In this document: positions 42,971 through 51,751 of the stretch, in pieces
Layout of the letters: each line of letters opens with the position of its first letter
How positions within the stretch are numbered: the first letter of the stretch is position 1
Assembly (NCBI RefSeq): GCF_014641715.1
Contig: NZ_BMIG01000012.1
Location: forward strand, 61,448 to 125,447
DNA length: 64,000 nt
Direction of reading: 5' to 3'
DNA from: Polaromonas eurypsychrophila
Lineage (GTDB): Bacteria; Pseudomonadota; Gammaproteobacteria; Burkholderiales; Burkholderiaceae_C
Position numbers and translations under genes: made by a program
The notes under the pieces: generated by a model
Database searches by the model: none
The model's input: the letters and a program-made list of their open reading frames with translations, nothing else
What the model was told of the DNA's origin: nothing

Positions 42971-43869
42971 CGGTGCGCACGGCTTTCGGGCCGGACAGCG
43001 GCATTGGTTTCATCGGCCTGGGTTCCATGGGCGCCGGCATGGCGCACTGCCTGCTGCGCAATGGTTTCCGGTTGCGGGTGTTTGCGCGCGATCCGAAGGC
43101 ATGTAACCCTTTTGTCGAAGCAGGTGCGCAAGCCACAGCCTCTCCCGCCGAGCTGGCGCGAAGCTGCAAGCTGGTGTTTTTGAGCCTGCCCGACGCCGCC
43201 GCGGTGGAAGATGTGCTGTTCGGACCAGAAGGTCTGTCACAAGCGCTTGAGCCCGGCAGTTACGTGGTGGACACCAGCACAATCGCGGCCACATCGGCAC
43301 GCGACTTTGGCCGGCGGCTGGCGCAGTACGATATTGCGCTGCTGGACGCGCCGGTCAGCGGTGGCCAGCAAGGCGCGCTGGCCGGCACCCTGACCTGCAT
43401 GGTGGGGGGGGCTACACCGGTGGTGGAGGCCTGCCGCGAGGTGATAAGCACTTTCTGCAAGACCGTCACGCATGTGGGCGAACTCGGCGCGGGCCAGACC
43501 GTCAAGCTGTGCAATCAGGTGGCGGTGGCAGGGGCCATGCTGGGCGTGGCGGACGCGATCGCCCTGGCGCAGTCCCAGGCCCAGGGTGTGGACATGGCCG
43601 CGATGCGTGAAGTGCTGATGGGTGGTTCCGCCAAAAGTTTTTCGCTGGAAAAACACGCACCACGCATCATCGCAAGGGATTTCAAACCCGGGTTCCGCGC
43701 CGCCCTGATGCGCAAGGACCTGCGTCTCGCCCTGGACATGGCCCACGCCACCAGCACCGTGCTGCCCTGCGCCACCGTTGCGCACCAGCTGCTGGACGAA
43801 TTGTGCGCCGGCGGCGGCTCTGACCTGGACTGGTGCGCCGTAGCCGTGCAGGCCAACAAGCCCGCCTGA
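42967..43869 (+). CDS. NAD(P)-dependent dehydrogenase, 3-hydroxyisobutyrate/tartronate semialdehyde reductase family
   Basis: A 300-residue beta-hydroxyacid dehydrogenase. The Rossmann motif GFIGLGSMGAGMAHCLLRNG is at about residues 14-33, the substrate loop DAPVSGGQQGALAGTLTCMV at about 120-139, and the catalytic Lys in GAGQTVKLCNQV near 176. It is translationally coupled (ATGA) to the Bug gene. Members oxidise 3-hydroxy acids or reduce tartronate semialdehyde; which applies is not visible. Confidence 0.92.
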   Translation: MTVRTAFGPDSGIGFIGLGSMGAGMAHCLLRNGFRLRVFARDPKACNPFVEAGAQATASPAELARSCKLVFLSLPDAAAVEDVLFGPEGLSQALEPGSYVVDTSTIAATSARDFGRRLAQYDIALLDAPVSGGQQGALAGTLTCMVGGATPVVEACREVISTFCKTVTHVGELGAGQTVKLCNQVAVAGAMLGVADAIALAQSQAQGVDMAAMREVLMGGSAKSFSLEKHAPRIIARDFKPGFRAALMRKDLRLALDMAHATSTVLPCATVAHQLLDELCAGGGSDLDWCAVAVQANKPA

Positions 43870-43875
43870 GTCTGC

Positions 43876-45033
43876 ATGCAGTTTCTATGCCTTGACGATT
43901 TCGAGACAGCAGCGCGGCGCCATCTGCCGCTTCCTGTGTTCAGCTATGTCGCGGGCGCGGCCGAGACCAACTGCTCATTCCAGGCCAACCGCCATTCCTT
44001 CGCGCGTTACAGTTTCGTGCCGCGCGTGCTGGTCGATATCAGCCGCCGGGACACTGGCGTCACCTTGTTCGGGCGCCGCTTCGACGCACCGTTCGGCATC
44101 GCGCCTATGGGGCTGGCCGCACTGTCGGCCTACCGGGGCGATCTGGTGCTGGCCGGGGCCACCGCCAGAGAGAACATCCCGATGGTGCTCAGTGGCTCGT
44201 CCCTGATCGCGCTGGAAGACGTGGCGCGCGCCAACAGCGATGCCTGGTTTCAGGCCTATCTCCCCGGTGATGACGCCGCTATCACGGCCCTGCTACAGCG
44301 TGTCCAGGCGGCTGGCTACGGCACGCTGGTCATCACCGTAGACACGCCTGTAGCTGCCAACCGCGAAAACAATGTGCGTGCGGGTTTCTCGATTCCCGTG
44401 AGGCCCAGTATGCGGCTTGCCTGGCAGGGCATGACCCATCCACGCTGGCTGCTCGGCACCTTTCTGCGGACGCTCGTCAGGCACGGCATGCCGCACTTCG
44501 AGAACAGCTACGCAACGCGCGGGGCGCCCATCCTCTCGCCCAACGTGGAGCGCGACTTGTCCGACCGGGGTCACCTGGACTGGCGGCATTTTCGCCTGGT
44601 TCGCCAGCTGTGGCCGGGCAAGCTGGTGATCAAGGGCGTTCTGGACGCGCGCGATGCGTGCATGGCCGTCGATGCGGGCGCGGACGGCGTCATCGTTTCC
44701 AACCACGGCGGGCGTCAGCTCGACGGCTCGGTTGCGCCGCTGCGCGTGCTGCCGGACATCGTCGCTGCCTGTCCCGGGGTTCCCGTCATGCTCGATAGCG
44801 GTGTGCGCCGCGGCAGTGACGTTCTCAAGGCGCTGGCGCTTGGGGCGAAATTCGTATTCGTTGGCCGCCCCTTCAGCTTTGCGGCTGCCGTGGGGGGCGA
44901 GACCGGCGTGCTGCAGGCCATAGCGCTTCTCAAAGCCGAGGTCAGCCGCAACATGGGGCTGCTCGGCGTGACTTCCCTTCAGCAGCTAGATCCCGGCTGC
45001 CTCATCGACAACTACCAAGGACCTTCCCCATGA
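43876..45033 (+). CDS. FMN-dependent alpha-hydroxy acid oxidase/dehydrogenase
   Basis: A 385-residue protein of the lactate dehydrogenase/glycolate oxidase/mandelate dehydrogenase family. It has FSYVAGAAETNCSF, GIAPMGLAALSAYRGDL, VITVDTPVAANRENNVRAGF, LVIKGVLDARDA with the FMN-binding Lys, and SNHGGRQLDGSVAPLRVLPD with the catalytic His. It oxidises L-2-hydroxy acids to 2-oxo acids. In this operon it would convert a hydroxy acid into a 2-oxo acid for the RraA-like aldolase that overlaps its end by ATGA. Confidence 0.93.
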   Translation: MQFLCLDDFETAARRHLPLPVFSYVAGAAETNCSFQANRHSFARYSFVPRVLVDISRRDTGVTLFGRRFDAPFGIAPMGLAALSAYRGDLVLAGATARENIPMVLSGSSLIALEDVARANSDAWFQAYLPGDDAAITALLQRVQAAGYGTLVITVDTPVAANRENNVRAGFSIPVRPSMRLAWQGMTHPRWLLGTFLRTLVRHGMPHFENSYATRGAPILSPNVERDLSDRGHLDWRHFRLVRQLWPGKLVIKGVLDARDACMAVDAGADGVIVSNHGGRQLDGSVAPLRVLPDIVAACPGVPVMLDSGVRRGSDVLKALALGAKFVFVGRPFSFAAAVGGETGVLQAIALLKAEVSRNMGLLGVTSLQQLDPGCLIDNYQGPSP

Positions 45034-45707
45034 TTGGATTGCAAATTCTCAAGCGCACGCAGTGCATCGGCGAGGACTACGTCAAGGCGTTCAACGCGCT
45101 GCCCGTGGCCAACATCAGCGACTGCATGGCACGCATGAGTGCCGGCGGCCCGCGCCTGCGACCGCTGCACAGGGGGGGCAGGCTGGCAGGCCCCGCACTG
45201 ACAGTGAAAACACGGCCCGGTGACAACCTGATGATCCACAAGGCACTGGAAATGGCGGTGCCGGGGGATGTGATCGTGGTCGATGGCGGCGGCGAGCTGA
45301 CGACCGCGCTGATCGGTGAACTGATGACGACCTATGCCATCAGCCGCGGCGTCGCCGGCTTCGTGATCAACGGCGCCGTGCGCGACCTTGACGTGATTCG
45401 TGCAGGTACTTTCCCGGTTTATGCGGCTGGGGTGACTCACCGCGGTCCGTACAAGGACGGGCCCGGCGAGATCAACGTCCCGATTGCCCTGGACGGCATG
45501 GTGGTGCACCCGGGTGACCTCATCCTGGGTGACGCCGACGGCGTCTTGTGCGTGCCGATAGCCGATGCTGCGGAGATTCTGGTTGCCGCACGCGCCAAGG
45601 ATGCAGCCGAAGACAAGACTCTCAAGGACATCGCCGCGGGCAAGCTTGACCAGAGCTGGATAGACCTTGTACTGCAGCGCCTCGGATGCGATCCAGAACC
45701 AAAATAG
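45030..45707 (+). CDS. RraA family protein, aldolase-like
   Basis: A 225-residue RraA-fold protein. VVDGGGELTTALIGELMTTY, FVINGAVRDLDVIRAGTFPV with the conserved R-D, and VHPGDLILGDADGVLCVP match the 4-hydroxy-4-methyl-2-oxoglutarate aldolase group. The protein is related to, but clearly different from, the RraA-like protein at 35524. The operon order receptor, dehydrogenase, oxidase, aldolase suggests stepwise oxidation and cleavage of an imported hydroxylated carboxylate to pyruvate and a second product. Confidence 0.9.
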   Translation: MIGLQILKRTQCIGEDYVKAFNALPVANISDCMARMSAGGPRLRPLHRGGRLAGPALTVKTRPGDNLMIHKALEMAVPGDVIVVDGGGELTTALIGELMTTYAISRGVAGFVINGAVRDLDVIRAGTFPVYAAGVTHRGPYKDGPGEINVPIALDGMVVHPGDLILGDADGVLCVPIADAAEILVAARAKDAAEDKTLKDIAAGKLDQSWIDLVLQRLGCDPEPK

Positions 45708-45721
45708 CCGGAAAGCCCGGT

Positions 45722-47044
45722 TTAACCGGCGGCCTTGTCTGCGCTCTCTGATCCCGCGGCAAACGATGCGCTCAAAAAACCGCGAAAGCGCGCCCGACCG
45801 CCGCGCAGCGGAGCCGCAGTCAGGCGGTAGCCGGGGAAGCGCTGCAAAAAACGGCCAACCGCGATGCGGCCTTCCAGCCGTGCCAGGCTCAGACCGGCAC
45901 ATTGGTGGATGCCGAAGCCAAACGCCAGATGCCGGTTGACCTCGCGCTGCAAATCGAGTTGCTCCGGGTGCCCAAACTGGGCTGGGTCGCGATTCGCCGC
46001 GCCTATGCACAAGGTCAGCAACGCGCCTTCCGGCAAGTCCATGCCACCGACGGTGCAGGCTTTGAGCGCGCGCCGGTTGCTCAGCTGGTTGGACGACTCA
46101 AAACGCAGGAATTCGTCAATCTCAACAGTCAAATCGGCCTCTGGCCCTTTCTGGTCGTGCGCAAGCAGCTTCACTTTTGATAGCAAATTGTCTTTCGCCT
46201 GCGGCCATTCCTGCAGCGTTACCAGGGCATTGCCGATCAAATTGGTGGTGGTCTCATGGCCGGCGTTGAGGATGAAGACGCAGTTTTGCAGCAGTTCGGT
46301 TTCGCTCAGCCTCTGTCCAGCATCTTCGCCCTGGATCAGCCGTGTCAACACGTCATGCGCCGGGTCGCCCGGATGTTGCCGGCGTTCTGCCACCAGGGCT
46401 TGAAGGTAGGTCGTGAACTCGCTGACGCTGTGGTTGCCCAGCGCTTCCTGTTCCGGCGTGAGCCTGGGCTCCAGCGCGCCCAAAATGGCCAGCGACCAGT
46501 CGCGCAAGGGCCCGCGATCGGCATGCGGCACACCCAGCAGGTTGCCGATGATCTCGACCGGAATCGCGGAGGCGAAGTCCTCTATCAGATCGCCACCGCC
46601 ACGCGACTGCATCGCATCAAGCAAGCTGTCCACCAGGGTGATCAAGCCAGGCTCCATGTCGGCAATCGCACGCCGACTCAAGGCGCCCATGATGAGCTTT
46701 CGCACGCGCGTGTGCAGCGGCGGATCGTTGAACACCAGGCTGGTCGTGTGGTGCATCAGCAGCGGCGAACCTTCGCCAAACTTGGGGGTGAACTCCACCT
46801 TCTTGTCCGAGCTGAAGGCCTGCGCATCGCGGTACACCGCTACCAGGTCGGCATACCGTGTCAGAAAGTACGAGCCGTCCGGCATCCGCCTGACCGGTTC
46901 GGTTTCGCGCAGCAGCGCATAAACCGGGTAGGGGTTGGCGTAAAAATCGGCGGGCAGGTCGCGCAGGTCAAAGCTGGCCGCTATTTGCCGGGCACGCTCG
47001 ATCGACATGGGCGGGGTAATCGCAAAAGTTGAAGCATCAAGCAT
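45722..47044 (-). CDS. Cytochrome P450
   Basis: A 440-residue soluble bacterial P450. The I-helix motif NAGHETTTN is near residue 265, the EFLR of the ExxR helix near 315, and the haem loop FGFGIHQCAG carries the axial Cys at residue 382. All key residues are present. Between the I-helix and ExxR the text AKDNLLSKVKLLAHDQKGPE is longer than in typical class I P450s; its DNA (GATAGCAAATTGTC.., GGCCATTCC) weakly resembles repeat family 2. No ferredoxin gene is adjacent, but a HiPIP lies 0.3 kb upstream on the same strand. Substrate unknown. Confidence 0.93.
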   Translation of the reverse strand: MLDASTFAITPPMSIERARQIAASFDLRDLPADFYANPYPVYALLRETEPVRRMPDGSYFLTRYADLVAVYRDAQAFSSDKKVEFTPKFGEGSPLLMHHTTSLVFNDPPLHTRVRKLIMGALSRRAIADMEPGLITLVDSLLDAMQSRGGGDLIEDFASAIPVEIIGNLLGVPHADRGPLRDWSLAILGALEPRLTPEQEALGNHSVSEFTTYLQALVAERRQHPGDPAHDVLTRLIQGEDAGQRLSETELLQNCVFILNAGHETTTNLIGNALVTLQEWPQAKDNLLSKVKLLAHDQKGPEADLTVEIDEFLRFESSNQLSNRRALKACTVGGMDLPEGALLTLCIGAANRDPAQFGHPEQLDLQREVNRHLAFGFGIHQCAGLSLARLEGRIAVGRFLQRFPGYRLTAAPLRGGRARFRGFLSASFAAGSESADKAAG

Positions 47045-47086
47045 GGGCCGATTTTGGCACGCAGCGCAACCGCAGCGCTGCGGCCC

Positions 47087-47359
47087 TCAGGCTTGGCGTG
47101 TGTGGCTGGCCCTGTGCCTGAGCGTGCCCGGGCTTAAGGCCGCGTGTTTGGTGGTGCGGGCCCTGACCCGAATGCGCCACATGCGGAAGGAGCTGCGCTT
47201 CAACTGGCGGCGCATCAGGGCAATCACAGCAGACTCGTTCAACCCGAATTGCTGTTCTATGGCCTCGAAAGGTGTGCGGTCTTCCCACGCCATTTCAATG
47301 ACGCGCGAGACGTCGGCTGCATTAAGCGCGCCGTCTGGCCCTTCTTCAACAGCTGTCAA
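47087..47359 (-). CDS. TIGR03643-type small protein
   Basis: A 90-residue protein with the core ADVSRVIEMAWEDRTPFEAI, FGLNESAVIALMRRQLKRSS and FRMWRIRVRART, which matches the family called TIGR03643 (DUF2805). The likely start is TTG 47359, overlapping the HiPIP stop as TTGA; a longer frame would overlap the HiPIP gene further. The family looks like a small HTH or nucleic-acid-associated protein with no known role. Confidence 0.7.
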   Translation of the reverse strand: MTAVEEGPDGALNAADVSRVIEMAWEDRTPFEAIEQQFGLNESAVIALMRRQLKRSSFRMWRIRVRARTTKHAALSPGTLRHRASHTRQA

Positions 47360-47679
47360 GCGGCTTTTTTCGCCCAGGCGCTGCACCAGGCTTTGGGCGC
47401 CACCTGCTTGCCTGCAAACAATGGGCAGGCGCCTGCCGCGTCGCCTGCTTTGGCCTGGTACAGCGCGCAGTTGGCGCAGTTCTGGCTGGCAGCGTATTTG
47501 GGGTATTTTTTAACGTCGGTCTTGCTGCCGTCGGTTTTGTAACCCAGTGCGACGGCGTTTGCATCGGTGTCTTTGACCAGCGCGGGTGCCGCTGTTTGTG
47601 CCAGTGCCAGGCCGCTGGCGGCCAGTGCACCAGTGGCGCTGAGGGAATGAATAACAAAGCTGCGGCGTGAATAAGTCAT
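47356..47679 (-). CDS. High-potential iron-sulfur protein (HiPIP)
   Basis: A 107-residue protein with a twin-arginine signal (YSRRSFVIHSLSATGALAAS) that exports the folded protein. The mature part has four Cys at 68, 71, 85 and 99 (CANC, GACPLF, WCSAW), the HiPIP pattern for one [4Fe-4S] cluster. It carries electrons in the periplasm, often to a reaction centre or terminal oxidase. I chose ATG 47679, where the Tat motif begins. The P450 downstream is cytoplasmic, so a direct partnership is unlikely. Confidence 0.92.
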   Translation of the reverse strand: MTYSRRSFVIHSLSATGALAASGLALAQTAAPALVKDTDANAVALGYKTDGSKTDVKKYPKYAASQNCANCALYQAKAGDAAGACPLFAGKQVAPKAWCSAWAKKAA

Positions 47680-47820
47680 GGCAATCGTGGGTAAGTGGGT
47701 GCGTGATGGCAGATTCACTGTAGCGCCTGGACGCCGGATGAGCAGCGCGCCTGCCAAATAGATGAGTGCCGCGCCGGGGCAAGCGGCTGGCAGGCTGGCC
47801 GTCGGCTCCGGACCCAATGT

Positions 47821-48642
47821 TTACGGGGTGTTCAGAAAATCCCGCATCGCAAACAGGGTTTCCTCGGGCGCTTCCGTCATCTGGTGGTGGCCGACCGGCA
47901 CTCTGGCGACCCGCACAGTCTTGCCGCTGGCTTCTGCTTTGTCCATCAGGGATTTGGCCGCTTTGGCCTGTGTCATCTGGTCCTGCGTACCCAGCACGAA
48001 CAGCACCGGGCAGGTGATTTGCGTGATCGCGGTCTCGCCGTTGGCATAACTGTCGCAGGCCTTGAAGCCGCGGTGAAAAACGTTGACTTCTGGGTTGCTG
48101 GCCAGCACGCGGCGGCCCAGCGCCATGCTGGCGCCGTGCACCCAGGTGCCGGGGCCGAGCGCCGAAGGCGGTGGCGCCAGAGTGCTGCGCGAAAAGATGT
48201 TGACCATCTCCAGCGCCTTCGTTGGCTGGTTCAGTGCGGCGTCCAGCAGCGCGGCGGACACCTTCATCGGGAAGGCCGTGCCGACCAGCACCAGATGGCT
48301 GACCCGCTCTTTCAACTGCGACGCCGCTTCCAGCGCAATCAGCGAGCCCCAGCTGTGGCCGACCAGTGCCGCGCGCTGCACGCCCGCGGCATCAAGCAGG
48401 GCGGCGACAAATGCGGCGCCTTCCTCGACGCTGGATGGCGCTTCGCCCTCACTTTTACAGTGGCCGGGAAGGTCCACAGCCAATACATTCCAGCCGTGGT
48501 GAGCCAGATAGCGGCTTTGCAGAATCCAGACGCTGTGGTCGTTGATCACGCCATGGATGAAGACCACGGTCGGTTTGGCGGCGTCGAAAGGTTTGCCGCC
48601 GGTGTAGGAGTAGCTGTTGTAGCCGTTGACTGTGAGGTACAT
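47821..48642 (-). CDS. Alpha/beta hydrolase
   Basis: A 273-residue hydrolase: VVFIHGVINDHSVW (oxyanion loop), VLAVDLPGHCKSEG, nucleophile elbow ALVGHSWGSLIALEAA near residue 100, VLFVLGTQDQMT with the acid near 215, and VGHHQMTEAP with the catalytic His near 250. No signal peptide. It begins about 20 bp from a REP-like repeat. Substrate unknown; the closest pattern is esterase or epoxide-hydrolase-like. Confidence 0.87.
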   Translation of the reverse strand: MYLTVNGYNSYSYTGGKPFDAAKPTVVFIHGVINDHSVWILQSRYLAHHGWNVLAVDLPGHCKSEGEAPSSVEEGAAFVAALLDAAGVQRAALVGHSWGSLIALEAASQLKERVSHLVLVGTAFPMKVSAALLDAALNQPTKALEMVNIFSRSTLAPPPSALGPGTWVHGASMALGRRVLASNPEVNVFHRGFKACDSYANGETAITQITCPVLFVLGTQDQMTQAKAAKSLMDKAEASGKTVRVARVPVGHHQMTEAPEETLFAMRDFLNTP

Positions 48643-48662
48643 GGTGTAGGTTTCTTCTGTTT

Positions 48663-48751
48663 GTCATCCCGGACTTGATCCGGGATCCATGCGGCATGAG
48701 CCAACGCCGTGGGCACGCGTGACATGGATTGCGGATCAAGTCCGCAATGAC
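48663..48751 (+). repeat. REP-like dispersed palindromic repeat (family 3), copy B
   Basis: Same outer arms as the copy at 35422-35509 (GTCATCCCGGACTTGATCCG at the left, TCCGCAATGAC at the right), with a different middle. It fills the spacer between the hydrolase and metY genes, both on the minus strand. Confidence 0.9.
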
Positions 48752-48755
48752 GGGG

Positions 48756-50051
48756 TTAAGCTTTCTCCGCCGCCTTCAGCGCACGCTTCAAGTCGTCGAT
48801 CAGATCGTCCGGATCTTCCAGGCCGATGCTCAGGCGAATCGTGCCTTGGGTAATGCCGCCGGCCGCCAGCGCGTCGTCGCTCATGCGGAAGTGGGTGGTG
48901 CTGGCCGGGTGGATCACCAGGCTGCGGCAGTCGCCGACATTGGCCAGATGGCTGAAGACTTTCAGGGCTTCGATAAAAGCCTTGCCCTGCTCGCGATGGC
49001 CCCGGATGTCAAAGCTGAACACCGAGCCGGCGCCACGCGGCAGCAACTTTTTCGCGAGGGCATGGCTCGTATGCGAGTCCAGCATGGGGTGGCCTACACG
49101 CGCGACCAGCGGGTGGCTGGCCAGAAAGGCCACGACCTTTTCGGTGTTGGACATGTGCCGCGCCATGCGCAGCGGCAGGGTTTCAATGCCCTGCAAAATT
49201 AACCAGGCGGTGTGCGGGCTCATGCAGGCGCCAAAGTCGCGCAGCCCTTCCCGGCGCGCGCGCAGTAAAAATGCGCCAACCGTGCTTTCCTCGCTGAACA
49301 CCATGTTGTGAAAGCCCTCGTAGGCTTCGGTCAGTTCGGCAAATTTGCCCGACTTTTCCCAGTCAAAACTGCCGCCATCGACCACGATGCCGCCAATCAC
49401 CGTGCCGTGGCCGCTCAAAAATTTGGTGGCAGAGTGGTAGATCAGGTCTGCCCCGTGGTCGAAAGGCTTGATGAGCCAGGGCGATGTCAGGGTCGAGTCC
49501 ACCAGCAGCGGCACGCCGGCCTGATGCGCGATGGCCGACACAGCCGGTATGTCAAGCACGTCCAGGCCGGGGTTGCCGACGGTTTCGCCGAAGAACAGTT
49601 TGGTGTTGGGGCGCACCGCAGCGCGCCAGCCGTCCATGTCGCCGGGTTTGACAAACGTCGTGTCAATGCCGAAACGGCGCAGGGTGTAGTGCAACAGGTT
49701 CTGGCTGCCGCCGTACAGTGCGGTCGAGGCGACGATGTGGGAGCCCGCGCCCATCAGGGTGGCAATGCTCAGGTGCAGCGCTGCCTGGCCGCTGGCTGTG
49801 GCAATTGCGCCAATGCCGCCTTCAAGAGCCGCCACCCTTTGCTCCAGCACCGCATTGGTCGGGTTGCTGATGCGCGAGTAGACGTGACCGGCCCGCTCCA
49901 GGTTGAACAAAGAAGCCGCGTGGTCGCTCGATTCAAAGACAAAGGAGGTGGTCAGGTGAATCGGCACGGCGCGGGCGCCCGTGGCCGGGTCGGGCGCGGC
50001 GCCGGCATGCAGGGCCAGCGTGTCAAAGCCCGGATCAGAGTAGCCAGACAT
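48756..50051 (-). CDS. metY: O-acetylhomoserine sulfhydrylase (MetY)
   Basis: A 431-residue PLP enzyme of the Cys/Met metabolism family, which makes homocysteine (or methionine) from O-acetylhomoserine and sulfide or methanethiol. ATG 50051 follows GGAGG at close spacing. Motifs: FDTLALHAGAAPDPATGARA, SRISNPTNAVLEQRVAALEG, and the PLP Lys K210 in HSATKFLSGHG. The length of about 430 residues is typical of MetY rather than MetB (about 390). A family 3 repeat sits just after its stop. Confidence 0.93.
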   Translation of the reverse strand: MSGYSDPGFDTLALHAGAAPDPATGARAVPIHLTTSFVFESSDHAASLFNLERAGHVYSRISNPTNAVLEQRVAALEGGIGAIATASGQAALHLSIATLMGAGSHIVASTALYGGSQNLLHYTLRRFGIDTTFVKPGDMDGWRAAVRPNTKLFFGETVGNPGLDVLDIPAVSAIAHQAGVPLLVDSTLTSPWLIKPFDHGADLIYHSATKFLSGHGTVIGGIVVDGGSFDWEKSGKFAELTEAYEGFHNMVFSEESTVGAFLLRARREGLRDFGACMSPHTAWLILQGIETLPLRMARHMSNTEKVVAFLASHPLVARVGHPMLDSHTSHALAKKLLPRGAGSVFSFDIRGHREQGKAFIEALKVFSHLANVGDCRSLVIHPASTTHFRMSDDALAAGGITQGTIRLSIGLEDPDDLIDDLKRALKAAEKA

Positions 50052-50222
50052 GGAGCCTCCAGTTATTTTGGGTGGAATGTGCCCGAAAAATTGCAAGCAC
50101 CCTGAGATAAATCACGATGGCCTGCCGGGGCATTGTGGGCTATATTTGAACTGAATTTCCCTCCGGGCGGCACCGGGGGAACTCCTGCAGATTGCCGAGA
50201 CAAATTCCAGAAGGAGCGCCCC

Positions 50223-50687
50223 ATGAAAGTCCTTGATATCCTGCGCGTCAAAGGCAACACCCTGTACACCGTCCACTCAGACGAGCCGCTGGCCAAGGCT
50301 GCCGAGATCATGGCCGAGAAAGACATCGGCTCGCTGGTGGTGATGGACCACGGCGAGCTGGTTGGCATGCTGACCTTCCGTGAAGTGATCCTGTGCATCG
50401 TCAAAAACGGCGGCGAGATCGGCGGCACGCTGGTGCGTACCGCCATGGACGATGCCCCGCTGACCTGCACGCCCGAGACCGAGATCGACGAAGTGCGCCG
50501 CATGATGCTGGGCCGCCATGCGCGTTACATGCCGGTGCTCAACAAGAAGGTGCTCGAAGGCGTGATCTCGTTTTACGACGTCGCCAAGGCGGTGGTCGAT
50601 GGCCAGAATTTCGAGAACAAGATGCTCAAGGCCTATATCCGCGACTGGCCTACCGAGGAAGACGAGACGCAAGACACCAAGCTCTGA
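50223..50687 (+). CDS. CBS domain pair protein
   Basis: A 154-residue protein consisting of two CBS domains: about residues 8-60 (LYTVHSDEPLAKAAEIMAEK, GSLVVMDHGELVGMLTFRE) and 78-130 (PLTCTPETEIDEVRRMML, ARYMPVLNKKVLEGVISFYD). AGGAGCGCCCC precedes ATG 50223. Such pairs bind adenine nucleotides and sense energy state. No enzyme domain is fused. It stands alone between divergent metY and the RpiR operon. Confidence 0.9.
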   Translation: MKVLDILRVKGNTLYTVHSDEPLAKAAEIMAEKDIGSLVVMDHGELVGMLTFREVILCIVKNGGEIGGTLVRTAMDDAPLTCTPETEIDEVRRMMLGRHARYMPVLNKKVLEGVISFYDVAKAVVDGQNFENKMLKAYIRDWPTEEDETQDTKL

Positions 50688-50794
50688 GCTTTGCGGGGGT
50701 CTCCGCCTCCGCCTGCGCTCCTCGGCCCGGCCCCGGCTGAACCGGGCACCGCCAGTTGCCGGCAAACAAAGCGGAGGGGCGTTTGCATGAAGAA

Positions 50795-50840
50795 TGAAAC
50801 ACTTGTGCTATATTTTATGAATACTGATACAAATGTTTCA
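50795..50840 (+). promoter_or_regulatory. Inverted-repeat operator and promoter of the RpiR operon
   Basis: TGAAACACTTG at 50795-50805 and CAAATGTTTCA at 50830-50840 form an 11-bp inverted repeat with one mismatch. The AT-rich spacer holds TATATT as a possible -10 box. The right arm includes the A of the RpiR start codon, so the bound regulator would block its own promoter and start. Confidence 0.75.
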
Positions 50841-51751
50841 TGCCTGCCTCGTCCATCTTCACCAGCATCCCGCTTGAGGGCCTGAGCCCGGAGTTGCTGC
50901 GTGCTGCGCGCTGGGTCGAGGCGCATCCGCGCGAGGTCGCGCTGCATTCCATGCGTGAGTGCGGGCGGCGCGCCGGCCTGGCGCCTGCCACATTGACACG
51001 GCTGGCGCAGGCCCTGGGCTTTCAGGGTTTTGAGGCGATCAAACATCTTTGCCAGGAGTCCTTTTCTGCCCGGGGTGGTTACACCGGACGGGCCGAAGTT
51101 TTGCAGGCCAGCGCGCGGCAAACCCCGGACTGGCTGGCCTTGCTCAATGAAGCGCAGCACGCCAACACGGCCTCGGTGGGCGGCCTTAACCAGACGGCGC
51201 AGCTCGAAGCGGCGGCCGATGCCATGCTGAAGGCACGGCGGGTGTATTTCCTCGGCTTGCGTGCCAGCCATGGCCTGGCGCTGCATCTGCATTACACCTA
51301 CGGCCTGCTGGCGTCCAACGGGGTGCTGGTGCAGGGTCTGGGCGGCACGCTGGATGACCAGGTGGGTGATATTGGCGCTGGTGACCTGCTGGTGGTGACC
51401 TCGTCGGCTTCTTACACCCGGCAGACCGTGGACGCCGTGGCGCAGGCGCGGGGGCAGGGCGCGGGTGTGCTGGCGCTGACCGACAGTGCGCTGTCGCCGA
51501 TTGCGCGACAGGCCACACACACCCTGCTGTTTCGAACCGACAGCCCGTCGTATTTTCATTCCATGGTGGGGGCGCTGGCCTTGACCGAGGCGCTCGCCGC
51601 GGCCGTCGCCGTGCGCGGCGGGCGCAAAGTGCTGGCGCATTTGCAGGCCCGGCAGGACCGCCTCGAGAGCGAAGGAGCTTACTGGGACGGCCGCAGTGAC
51701 AAGGCCCCAAGTGGCCGTTCAACCTCTTCATCGGGAAAGCAGCCTTTATGA
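50840..51751 (+). CDS. MurR/RpiR family transcriptional regulator
   Basis: A 303-residue regulator with an N-terminal HTH_6 domain (ALHSMRECGRRAGLAPATLT, FEAIKHLCQE) and a SIS domain at about residues 110-250 (RRVYFLGLRASHGLALHLHY, AGDLLVVTSSASYTRQTVDA). SIS domains usually sense phosphosugars, but some members respond to amino acids or amines. No Shine-Dalgarno sequence precedes ATG 50840, and the leader must be short. Its stop overlaps the aminotransferase start by ATGA, so the two share a transcript. Confidence 0.92.
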   Translation: MPASSIFTSIPLEGLSPELLRAARWVEAHPREVALHSMRECGRRAGLAPATLTRLAQALGFQGFEAIKHLCQESFSARGGYTGRAEVLQASARQTPDWLALLNEAQHANTASVGGLNQTAQLEAAADAMLKARRVYFLGLRASHGLALHLHYTYGLLASNGVLVQGLGGTLDDQVGDIGAGDLLVVTSSASYTRQTVDAVAQARGQGAGVLALTDSALSPIARQATHTLLFRTDSPSYFHSMVGALALTEALAAAVAVRGGRKVLAHLQARQDRLESEGAYWDGRSDKAPSGRSTSSSGKQPL

